A stretch of DNA of 6,350 nucleotides from the NCBI GenBank assembly GCA_016285215.1, contig JAEEQI010000139.1, positions 1 to 6,350 of the forward strand, in the 5' to 3' direction. Shown here piece by piece: positions 1-5,626 of the stretch; the stretch's first letter is position 1, and the number at the start of each line of letters is the position of its first letter. The notes under the pieces were generated by a model. That model made no database searches. It saw nothing but the letters and a program-made list of their open reading frames with translations, and was not told where the DNA came from. A program made the translations under genes and the position numbers. Source of the DNA: Bacteroidales bacterium (GTDB lineage: Bacteria > Bacteroidota > Bacteroidia > Bacteroidales > UBA932).

Positions 1-23
1 TATTAGTGTAATAATCTTTGTAT

Positions 24-1193
24 CTATGCCATCAGATTGTTGTAATCGGTATAGACGTCTCGTACCACATCGTCCCAATTCTGGTAGAGGGTAGCCCGGG
101 CACTGGCGCTCACGCGGGAATAGCCCTCCTCATCTGAAAGGATATCCAGAATGGTACGGGCATAGTTCTCCTCACCACCGGCCGAAATATAACCATTGAC
201 GCCGGGGGTGACGGTGGCAGCGGTGCGGGCGCCTTCCAGGAAAACCGTAGGCGTCCCCTGGCAGGCGGCTTCAATCTGCACGAGCGAATTAGCGTCATAG
301 AGGGACGGAAACAGGAAGAGCTTGGCACGGGAGTAAAGCTTTTCCAGCATCGGCCGGTCTGCCAGACCGCACATCACCACTTCTTCCGTCAGCCCCTCCT
401 GCTCCACCAGGGCCGAGAGTTTTTCCTCATCCTGTCCTTTCCCGGCAAAGAGCATCCGGAAGTTTTTCAGACCCATCTTCTTGGCCATGGCAAGTGCGCG
501 TACGGTAAAATCTATATTCTTGATGAAGTTGATTCGGCCCACAAAAAGAAAGACCGTGGCGTCCGACGGAATCCCGTAGGTGCGGTTCACTTCCTCTGCC
601 GCCGCTGCAGGATCCGGCACAGGCTGGTGATCCGTCGCGTTGAGGCGGACCTTGCAGGGGGCCTTAAGGCCGTATTCATAGATATACAGGTCACGGATGG
701 CACTGTTGACGGCCCAGCACTCATCGCAAAGGTTAAAAACGCTCATCACACTGCCCAGGGCCAGGTCTACCGCCGGTTTGATTTTGCCGGCCAACAAGGT
801 CTGCTGCTCGATATCCTGCTTGTACTGGCTATGCAGCGTGGCCACAAGGGGAAGCTTGTGAAACTTGGCAAACAGGGCCCCGGCCAGGCCCACGGAAAAG
901 GGAGAATGGATATGGACCAAATCAATCCCGCTCCGGATGAGCTGGGCGTCAAAACGGGGATCCAGCATAGATGTAGGGATGTCATAGTCGTTGCCAATCA
1001 TAGGTAGAGAAGTGCAACGGACCACTTCGTACGGAAGGGCATTATCTTCTGCTTTGCGATAATTGCGCGTAGCAGGACAGAAAACCACAACGTCACAGTA
1101 ATTAACCAGCCGGCGGGCATAATTATCCACCACTTTGATGACGCCGTCCACCATGGGATACCAGGTATCTATGAATAATCCTACTTTTTTCAT
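24..1193 (-). CDS. Family 4 glycosyltransferase (GT-B fold), probably envelope lipid or glycan
   Basis: A 389-residue retaining glycosyltransferase of the GT4 type, expected to move a sugar from a nucleotide-sugar donor to a lipid or glycan acceptor at the inner face of the membrane. The N-terminal acceptor half has a glycine turn after the first strand (FIDTWYPMVDGV, residues 7-18), HIHSP at 94-98 and LHSQYK at 120-125. The C-terminal donor half opens with VGRINFIKN (218-226), whose Arg220 and Lys225 are the usual phosphate-contacting residues. It continues to FPSLYDANSLVQIEA, where the family's E-x7-E pair appears as Asp300-x7-Glu308. No signal peptide or membrane segment is evident. Length is normal for a complete GT4 protein. 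The ATG at 1191-1193 begins directly with the first beta strand (MKKVGLFID). The VDGV and YDANSLVQIEA signatures recall diacylglycerol glycosyltransferases, but acceptor and sugar cannot be read from sequence. It is transcribed divergently from the PP2C gene and has no same-strand partner in the window. Confidence 0.9.
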   Translation of the reverse strand: MKKVGLFIDTWYPMVDGVIKVVDNYARRLVNYCDVVVFCPATRNYRKAEDNALPYEVVRCTSLPMIGNDYDIPTSMLDPRFDAQLIRSGIDLVHIHSPFSVGLAGALFAKFHKLPLVATLHSQYKQDIEQQTLLAGKIKPAVDLALGSVMSVFNLCDECWAVNSAIRDLYIYEYGLKAPCKVRLNATDHQPVPDPAAAAEEVNRTYGIPSDATVFLFVGRINFIKNIDFTVRALAMAKKMGLKNFRMLFAGKGQDEEKLSALVEQEGLTEEVVMCGLADRPMLEKLYSRAKLFLFPSLYDANSLVQIEAACQGTPTVFLEGARTAATVTPGVNGYISAGGEENYARTILDILSDEEGYSRVSASARATLYQNWDDVVRDVYTDYNNLMA

Positions 1194-1258
1194 CAGTCTT
1201 TCAGTTTAGGTAACGAGTAATTGGATGCAATTTACAAAAAAAAATATAGAATTTTTCT

Positions 1259-1266
1259 TAATTTTG
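1259..1266 (+). promoter_or_regulatory. Bacteroidota -7 element for the PP2C-kinase-umuDC operon
   Basis: TAATTTTG is an exact match to the Bacteroidota -7 consensus TAnnTTTG. It lies 31 bp before the GTG start of the phosphatase gene, which predicts transcription starting near 1271-1273 and a leader of about 25 bases. No good -33 TTTG is found at 19-21 bp spacing, where the sequence is an A-tract; the nearest similar run, TTTAC at 1231, is a few bases too far. A weak -33 fits a promoter that is regulated rather than constitutive, but this is inference. Confidence 0.6.
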
Positions 1267-1278
1267 CATAATTGCAAA
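1263..1278. repeat. Inverted repeat TTTGCA-N4-TGCAAA over the -7 element, candidate operator
   Basis: Two perfect 6-bp arms, TTTGCA (1263-1268) and TGCAAA (1273-1278), flank the spacer TAAT. The left arm contains the last four bases of the -7 element and the right arm covers the predicted transcription start. A dimeric repressor bound here would block RNA polymerase directly. No regulator gene adjoins it, and the binding protein is unknown. AT-rich sequence makes short palindromes fairly common, so this is a candidate only. Confidence 0.4.
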
Positions 1279-1297
1279 TTACACCAAACCAAACCAA

Positions 1298-2419
1298 GTG
1301 AATAACAGATCATTTACCAGCAGATTAAGTTGGAGGATTATCGGCATTGTGTCGATCATCTTCTTCTCCTCTTTCATTATTATAGGGCTGGTGGCCCATT
1401 ATATCATCACCAATGAAAACGCAAATGCGGCTCCGCTGGAGATAGCGTTGAGCCTGTTGCTTGTGGGCATAATAGGACTGGCCATCGTGTATTTCCTGTG
1501 CCGCCGCACCATCCGGAGGATGACCCGTCCCATCACGGAACTCTCCGTTTCGGCCCTCAACATGGGCATGGGCAATTTCAAAGCCAAGCTGCCGGAGATT
1601 GGCAGCAAAGACGAGATGCTGCGCCTGAGGGACAGTTTTGTCTATCTCCAGAACTCCATCTCGGATTATATTGGACAGTTGAAGAGCACCAAGAGCGACA
1701 ACGAACGCATGGAGTCGGAACTCAACGTGGCCCGCACCATCCAGATGGGCATGCTCAGCACAGACTTTCCCCCTCAGCTCCACGCCCTTTTGAAGCCCGC
1801 CAAGGAGGTAGGCGGTGACCTGTACGACTTCATCCTCAAGGGAGACGTACTCCATTTTGCCGTGGGTGATGTGAGCGGAAAGGGCGTTCCGGCCTCGCTG
1901 GTCATGTCCATCACCCGCGCCATGCTCCATTTTGTGGCTACGCTGGACCTCCCGCTGAACGAGTCGGTGAGCCGTATCAACAACAGCGTGGCAGACTCCA
2001 ACAGCAACGACATGTTTGTCACCCTGTTCATTGGCCGTATCAATCTGAAGACGCTCCGGATGGACTACTGCAACGCCGGTCACAACCCGCCGGTAATCGT
2101 TTCCCCCGGTGGAGAGGTCCGTTTCCTGGAGGTGAAGAGCAATCTGGCTGCCGGTCTCATGGAACAGTTCCCCTACGAGGACGAGTCCATTGTCCTGGAG
2201 CCGGGCTCCCGCCTGGTGGCCTACACCGACGGTGTCACCGAGGCGGAGAACAGCCAGCTGGAACTGTATGGAGAAGACCGGCTGGTAGAGGACATCCGGC
2301 AACTCAAGGCCGATATGGACGAAGAAACCGTTGTAAAGCACATCTACCAGTCTGTGAAATCGTTCACTGGGAACCACCCGCAAAGCGATGACATCACCAT
2401 CTTGAGTTTGAAAGTATGA
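1298..2419 (+). CDS. Membrane-bound PP2C/SpoIIE-type Ser/Thr phosphatase with HAMP domain
   Basis: A 373-residue RsbU/SpoIIE-like protein phosphatase, a type that usually dephosphorylates a Ser/Thr-phosphorylated partner such as an anti-sigma antagonist. Two hydrophobic segments (about 14-37 and 47-68) anchor it in the inner membrane. They are followed by a HAMP-like region from about 69 to 122 (RPITELSVSALNMGMGNF at 77-94) and a helical linker with the family's ELNVARTIQMGML (141-153). The catalytic domain runs from about 155 to 373. Its metal-binding acidic residues are present: GGDLYDF (Asp174, Asp177), GDVSGKGVPASL (Asp191), TDGVTEA (Asp311) and SDDITIL (Asp364, Asp365). The loop between the two membrane segments is only about ten residues, so there is no room for a normal periplasmic sensor domain. 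The GTG start at 1298 is chosen because it follows the -7 element at a sensible distance and keeps the first membrane segment; the next in-frame ATG (residue 75) would remove both. Its stop overlaps the next start (ATGA). No substrate protein is encoded nearby. Confidence 0.9.
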   Translation: MNNRSFTSRLSWRIIGIVSIIFFSSFIIIGLVAHYIITNENANAAPLEIALSLLLVGIIGLAIVYFLCRRTIRRMTRPITELSVSALNMGMGNFKAKLPEIGSKDEMLRLRDSFVYLQNSISDYIGQLKSTKSDNERMESELNVARTIQMGMLSTDFPPQLHALLKPAKEVGGDLYDFILKGDVLHFAVGDVSGKGVPASLVMSITRAMLHFVATLDLPLNESVSRINNSVADSNSNDMFVTLFIGRINLKTLRMDYCNAGHNPPVIVSPGGEVRFLEVKSNLAAGLMEQFPYEDESIVLEPGSRLVAYTDGVTEAENSQLELYGEDRLVEDIRQLKADMDEETVVKHIYQSVKSFTGNHPQSDDITILSLKV

Positions 2420-3354
2420 AGTACATCTATATCATAAACGGACGGGCCGACAAGGCTCCGCAATACAAGGAGTTCTATGCCCAGCTGAAGGAAATCCCCC
2501 ACCCGCACGAGGTGTATACCACCCTGGGCGAGGGCGATGCCACGCGTTATGTACGCCTTTACTGCGACCTGCATCCGGAAGAGGAGGTCTGCTTTGTAGC
2601 CTGCGGCGGAAACGGCATCATCAACGGTGTTGCCTCCGGTCTGGTGGGCTACCTGAATTCCGGGGATCCGGTGGCCTCGCAATGCGATAACAAGACCATC
2701 GCCATCCTGTACTTCGGCGGTGCTACGGAAGATTTCATCATCAACTTCCCGGGCCGAGACTTCCGGAGCGTTAAAAAAATGCTGGCGGGCGCCGTCACTC
2801 CGATAGACATCATCCAGGTAAACGACAGCTACTGCCTCAACGTCTGTAACATAGGCTTCAATTCAAAAGTAGCCTCCCGTGCCAACGAACTGGTGGCCAA
2901 GGGGAAATCGGCCCACCAAGCCTATACGCGAGGCGTCATCAACGCCATCCTCACCAGCCGCTACAACCGCATCAAAGTGCTGGTGGACGGGGGACGCATT
3001 GCACGCGGCCCCATGGTGCTCTGCACCTTTGCCAACGGGCGTCGTGTGGGCGGAGAGTTCAACTGCGCCCCTTCCGCCAAAGTGAATGATGGTCTCATAG
3101 ATGTTTGCTACTTCCGCGCCATGAGCCTCCTCAGGCTCCTTGCGCTCATTCCCCTCTACCGTTCCGGTGAACATATCGGAAGCCGCGCCGCCGGAAAGAG
3201 AGTCCTCTACCGCCAGGCCCGGGAAGTGGATATTATCAGCGAGGACCTCATTGACATCTACCTGGACGGCGAACAACTCCCCGGTTCCCAGTTCCACCTC
3301 AAGATCCTTCCCGGAGCGCTTCCTCTTCGTCTGCCCAGGCAGGAGACCGAATAG
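2416..3354 (+). CDS. Diacylglycerol/sphingosine kinase-family lipid kinase with altered GGDG motif
   Basis: A 312-residue protein of the DAGK-catalytic (DgkB/YegS/sphingosine kinase) family, which phosphorylates a lipid hydroxyl with ATP at the membrane surface. Recognisable landmarks run in the usual order: a glycine motif CGGNGIINGVASGL (63-76), a second motif YFGGATEDF (99-107), LNVCNIGFNSKV (141-152), a block with NGRRVGGEFNCAPSAKVNDGLIDV and the Leu-rich helix before SGEH, then LDGEQLPG with Glu286. Three conserved positions are changed. GGDGT reads GGNGI (Asn66), the GTGNDFAR-like motif reads GGATEDFI, and IGFD reads IGFN (Asn149). The DGE glutamate near the C-terminus is kept. The protein is full length, so this is not simple decay, but activity or substrate may differ from the standard enzyme. 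Its ATG overlaps the phosphatase stop by 4 bp, implying translational coupling, and umuD starts 2 bp after its stop. I am sure of the family and not of the reaction. Confidence 0.85.
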   Translation: MKYIYIINGRADKAPQYKEFYAQLKEIPHPHEVYTTLGEGDATRYVRLYCDLHPEEEVCFVACGGNGIINGVASGLVGYLNSGDPVASQCDNKTIAILYFGGATEDFIINFPGRDFRSVKKMLAGAVTPIDIIQVNDSYCLNVCNIGFNSKVASRANELVAKGKSAHQAYTRGVINAILTSRYNRIKVLVDGGRIARGPMVLCTFANGRRVGGEFNCAPSAKVNDGLIDVCYFRAMSLLRLLALIPLYRSGEHIGSRAAGKRVLYRQAREVDIISEDLIDIYLDGEQLPGSQFHLKILPGALPLRLPRQETE

Positions 3355-3356
3355 CC

Positions 3357-3770
3357 ATGCAGCCGCAAGCCATTACAGAGTCGATGGATTTTGCCTTTAT
3401 GGGCGAAGTTAAGGCCGGATTTCCCTCTCCGGCCAGCGATGTCCGTGAGCGGCTGGACCTCACCAAGCTGCTGGTCCGCCATTCGGCCTCCACTTTTTTC
3501 TTCCGCATTGACGGCGTCTCTATGGTAGATGCCGATATGGACGAAGGCGATATCATCATCGTAGACCGCGCCGTAGAGCCGTACAACGACTGCAAGGCCG
3601 TCTGCTTCATTGACGGAGAGTACACGGTCAAACGCGTGCAGATAGAGAACGACCACGCGGTGCTCCTCCCCTGCAACAGCAACAACAAAAAGTTCAAACC
3701 CATACCCGTGGGACCGGAGAACAGTTTCCTCATCTGGGGTGTGGTAACCTGGATTGTCAAAAAAGCCTAG
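3357..3770 (+). CDS. umuD: UmuD-type self-cleaving S24 peptidase, DNA polymerase V regulatory subunit
   Basis: A 137-residue LexA/UmuD-family (S24) protein. In the known system, RecA filaments on damaged DNA stimulate self-cleavage of UmuD, and the processed dimer binds UmuC to form the translesion polymerase Pol V. The protein has no DNA-binding domain, which separates it from LexA. The cleavage site appears as Ala20-Gly21 in VKAGFPSPASD, against Cys24-Gly25 in E. coli. The nucleophile is Ser55 in DGVSM and the general base is Lys92 in YTVKRV. The Ser-Lys interval of 37 residues is the same as E. coli Ser60-Lys97. The ATG at 3357 is chosen because it gives the normal N-terminal arm before the cleavage site. 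It begins 2 bp after the lipid kinase and ends 3 bp before umuC, in the same reading frame as umuC. The usual GDSM is GVSM here. Confidence 0.93.
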   Translation: MQPQAITESMDFAFMGEVKAGFPSPASDVRERLDLTKLLVRHSASTFFFRIDGVSMVDADMDEGDIIIVDRAVEPYNDCKAVCFIDGEYTVKRVQIENDHAVLLPCNSNNKKFKPIPVGPENSFLIWGVVTWIVKKA

Positions 3771-3773
3771 AGA

Positions 3774-5039
3774 GTGTACGCCCTGGCCGACTGCAACAAT
3801 TTTTTCGCCTCGTGCGAAAGGGTTTTCCGTCCGGAACTGAACGGGAAACCGGTGATTGTGCTGTCCAACAACGACGGCTGTGCCGTGGCCCGCTCCAACG
3901 AAGCCAAGGCCCTGGGCATTGCTATGGGCGCTCCCCTGTTCAAGATCCGCAACATAGTGGAAAAGAACCACGTGGCGGTGTTCTCTTCCAATTTTGCCCT
4001 GTATGGAGACATGTCCCGCCGGGTGCAGGAAGTGCTGCGGGAGTTTGCCCCGGCGGTGGAACAGTATTCCATAGACGAGGCATTCCTGGACCTCAACGGC
4101 CTGGAAGGCAAGGATTTTGACGCGTATGCCAAGGAGATTTCCCGGGCTTGCTGGAAGTATACCTCCATTCCGGTATCTGTGGGCATAGCCCCTACCAAGA
4201 CCCTGGCCAAGATAGCCTCCAAACTGTGCAAGCAGTATCCCAAACTCAAGGGCGGCTGCTATATGTACCGCCCCGAGGACATAGAAAAAGTGCTGCGGAA
4301 ATTCCCCGTGCAGGATGTCTGGGGAATAGGCCGAAGAAGCTTTCCCAAGCTGGCAGCTATGGGCATCAAAACGGCCTGGGACTATACCCAGCTGCCCCAG
4401 ACAACGGTCCGGAAACTCTTTGCCCTGCCGGGCTTCCGAACCTGGCAGGAGCTCCGCGGTATCCCCTGCATAGAGTTTGAAGACCTCATTGAACCCCGGC
4501 AGAGCATCTGCGTTTCCCGCTCCTTTGCACACGAGATTACCGCCCCGCAGGAGCTGGCTTCGCAGGTGGCCAATTTTACCGAAAGCGCCGTCACCAAACT
4601 CCGTGAGCAGGGCTCCTTGGCCCTGGAGATGGCCGTCTTTGCTATGACCAACCGCTTCAAGGAAGACCAGCTGCAGACCAGCGCCGGTATTTACGTCACG
4701 CTCCCGGACGCCACGGCCGACCACCGAACCCTGGTACTGGCCGCCGTAGACGCCTGCAGAAGGCTCTACAAGCCCGGTTACGGATATAAGAAAGCCGGCG
4801 TAGTCATTACCAAACTGGTGCAGGCCCAAGGCTATACGCGCTCCCTCTTTGAAGATTCAGAGACCGCCCGGAAAGAAGCCAACCTGTCCGGCGCCATCGA
4901 CCGCATCAACCGCAGCTTCGGCCCGGGCTCCATTCTGTTTGGCGTGCAGGGAGACGGAAAGGTCAAGAACGCACGCGAGCATCAGTCTCCCCATTACACA
5001 ACGCTCTGGGAAGACCTTCCAAAAGTAAAGGTGGAATAA
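3774..5039 (+). CDS. umuC: UmuC, Y-family error-prone DNA polymerase V catalytic subunit
   Basis: A full-length 421-residue Y-family polymerase that copies past DNA lesions together with cleaved UmuD. The catalytic acids are Asp6 (ALADCNNFFASCE) and Asp101-Glu102 (YSIDEAFLDL), the same numbering as E. coli UmuC. Phe11 occupies the steric-gate position that excludes ribonucleotides; E. coli has Tyr there. LSNNDGCAVARSNEAKALGI (30-49) is the fingers signature of UmuC. A helix-hairpin-helix region near VWGIGRRS follows, then the little-finger domain. Near residues 354-361 YTRSLFED sits where the E. coli beta-clamp motif QLNLF lies, keeping the LF but lacking the Gln. The GTG at 3774 is the only plausible start: the preceding in-frame codons are AGA and the umuD stop TAG, and this start gives the canonical MYALADCN beginning. 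It is last in the operon and its stop directly abuts the stop of the convergent HD gene. Confidence 0.95.
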   Translation: MYALADCNNFFASCERVFRPELNGKPVIVLSNNDGCAVARSNEAKALGIAMGAPLFKIRNIVEKNHVAVFSSNFALYGDMSRRVQEVLREFAPAVEQYSIDEAFLDLNGLEGKDFDAYAKEISRACWKYTSIPVSVGIAPTKTLAKIASKLCKQYPKLKGGCYMYRPEDIEKVLRKFPVQDVWGIGRRSFPKLAAMGIKTAWDYTQLPQTTVRKLFALPGFRTWQELRGIPCIEFEDLIEPRQSICVSRSFAHEITAPQELASQVANFTESAVTKLREQGSLALEMAVFAMTNRFKEDQLQTSAGIYVTLPDATADHRTLVLAAVDACRRLYKPGYGYKKAGVVITKLVQAQGYTRSLFEDSETARKEANLSGAIDRINRSFGPGSILFGVQGDGKVKNAREHQSPHYTTLWEDLPKVKVE

Positions 5040-5044
5040 TTATT
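5035..5044. other. Palindrome AATAATTATT supplying both convergent stop codons
   Basis: The perfect 10-bp palindrome AATAATTATT has TAATTA at its centre (5037-5042). Read rightward it gives the umuC stop TAA (5037-5039); read leftward it gives the HD-gene stop TAA (5042-5040). No spacer base and no GC-rich hairpin separates the genes. Transcription termination must therefore occur inside the opposing gene or by a factor-dependent route, and the two messages probably overlap as antisense RNAs. Confidence 0.6.
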
Positions 5045-5624
5045 TCTGAGGGCCGAAGACCTGGTTGATCAGGCTCTCAAACTCCTTGAAGGCAAAAGTA
5101 TCGGAGAGTTCGCGGAGGGCATCTGCCAGGCCGCGGTAATGCCACTCGTGCTCCTTGGGATCCGTGGTATGGAAGATGGACCAGAGCTTTTCTCCTATGG
5201 TGGCATAATCCCTTGCAATGGCGCGCATATTGGAGAGTTTGTCTCCCAGGGCTACCATCTTGGCATCGTGCGGAGCGCGGGTGAGGCGGTCTATAGCAGC
5301 TTGCTTGCGGTCGTGCCAGCTGTCTTCTTCGCTGACGCCTTCCATAAAGACGTCGCTTTCGGCCTCTACCAGACGGGCCACGCGGTCTCCAAACTGAGCG
5401 CGGATATCCTCTATGCTAACGGAAGTATCTTCTACCGTATCGTGCAGGGCGGCAGCGGCCAGGAGTTCCTGGTCCGGCGTCATAGTGGCCACAATCTCCA
5501 CCGCTTCCATAGGGTGAACAATGTAAGGGAATCCCTTTCCTCTTCTTTCCGTACCGGCGTGGGCCTTGACGGCAAACACAATGGCGCGGTCCAGCAGCTG
5601 GGTATCAAGCGGTTTGTTGGCCAT
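5040..5624 (-). CDS. HD-domain phosphohydrolase, stand-alone small alarmone hydrolase (SAH/MESH1-like)
   Basis: A 194-residue HD hydrolase matching only the hydrolase domain of RelA/SpoT proteins, expected in the cytoplasm to remove the 3'-pyrophosphate of (p)ppGpp using Mn2+. Metal ligands are His37 (IVHPMEA), His61-Asp62 (LHDTVEDT) and Asp128 (DKLSNM). Arg28, Glu65-Asp66 and Asn132 complete the pocket. Every one of these is offset by 16 from the Streptococcus Rel residues Arg44, His53, His77-Asp78, Glu81-Asp82, Asp144 and Asn148, so spacing is conserved exactly. WHDRKQAAIDRL (103-114) matches another Rel signature. There is no synthetase, TGS or ACT domain. The ATG at 5622-5624 lies 2 bp after the GtrA gene stop, suggesting one transcript from the strong promoter near 6100. 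Alarmone hydrolysis is inferred from the family; a related nucleotide such as NADPH (a MESH1 substrate) is possible. Confidence 0.85.
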   Translation of the reverse strand: MANKPLDTQLLDRAIVFAVKAHAGTERRGKGFPYIVHPMEAVEIVATMTPDQELLAAAALHDTVEDTSVSIEDIRAQFGDRVARLVEAESDVFMEGVSEEDSWHDRKQAAIDRLTRAPHDAKMVALGDKLSNMRAIARDYATIGEKLWSIFHTTDPKEHEWHYRGLADALRELSDTFAFKEFESLINQVFGPQK

Positions 5625-5626
5625 AT

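Larger units (their letters stand above)
1226..1283. repeat. Direct repeat TGCAAwTTACA flanking the core promoter
   Basis: TGCAATTTACA (1226-1236) and TGCAAATTACA (1273-1283) agree at 10 of 11 positions and lie 47 bp apart, one upstream of the -7 element and one over and just after the predicted start site. The right copy shares TGCAAA with the inverted repeat. The placement on both sides of the core promoter is typical of paired operator sites, but the function is inferred from position only. Confidence 0.35.
1194..1297. promoter_or_regulatory. Divergent AT-rich regulatory region between glycosyltransferase and PP2C operon
   Basis: These 104 bases separate the two divergent start codons and are strikingly AT-rich beside the GC-rich genes, with an A-tract at 1236-1244. 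They hold the rightward -7 element, an inverted repeat and a direct repeat described separately. For the leftward glycosyltransferase only degenerate -7 candidates are visible on the minus strand (TAAATTGC at 1234-1227), so that promoter cannot be placed with confidence. No match to the Escherichia coli LexA box pattern CTGT-N8-ACAG is visible. Confidence 0.6.

Noticed and set aside
11..20. AATCTTTG near the left edge as a possible plus-strand -7 element
   Set aside because: It has one mismatch to consensus, lies at the 3' end of a minus-strand gene and has no rightward gene to serve.
1194..1297. A LexA box of the E. coli type (CTGT-N8-ACAG) before the umuDC operon
   Set aside because: No such pattern is visible in the region. 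Only the unrelated TTTGCA/TGCAAA repeat is present.
1325..2383. A 352-codon minus-strand open frame opposite the PP2C gene
   Set aside because: It is a shadow of the phosphatase coding sequence, with no motif, no promoter element and low-complexity composition.
3258..4829. A 523-codon open frame on the minus strand opposite umuD and umuC
   Set aside because: It lies antisense to two proteins with clear catalytic motifs, has no recognisable domain, and its composition (many His, Gly, Gln) is what the mirror of GC-rich codons produces.
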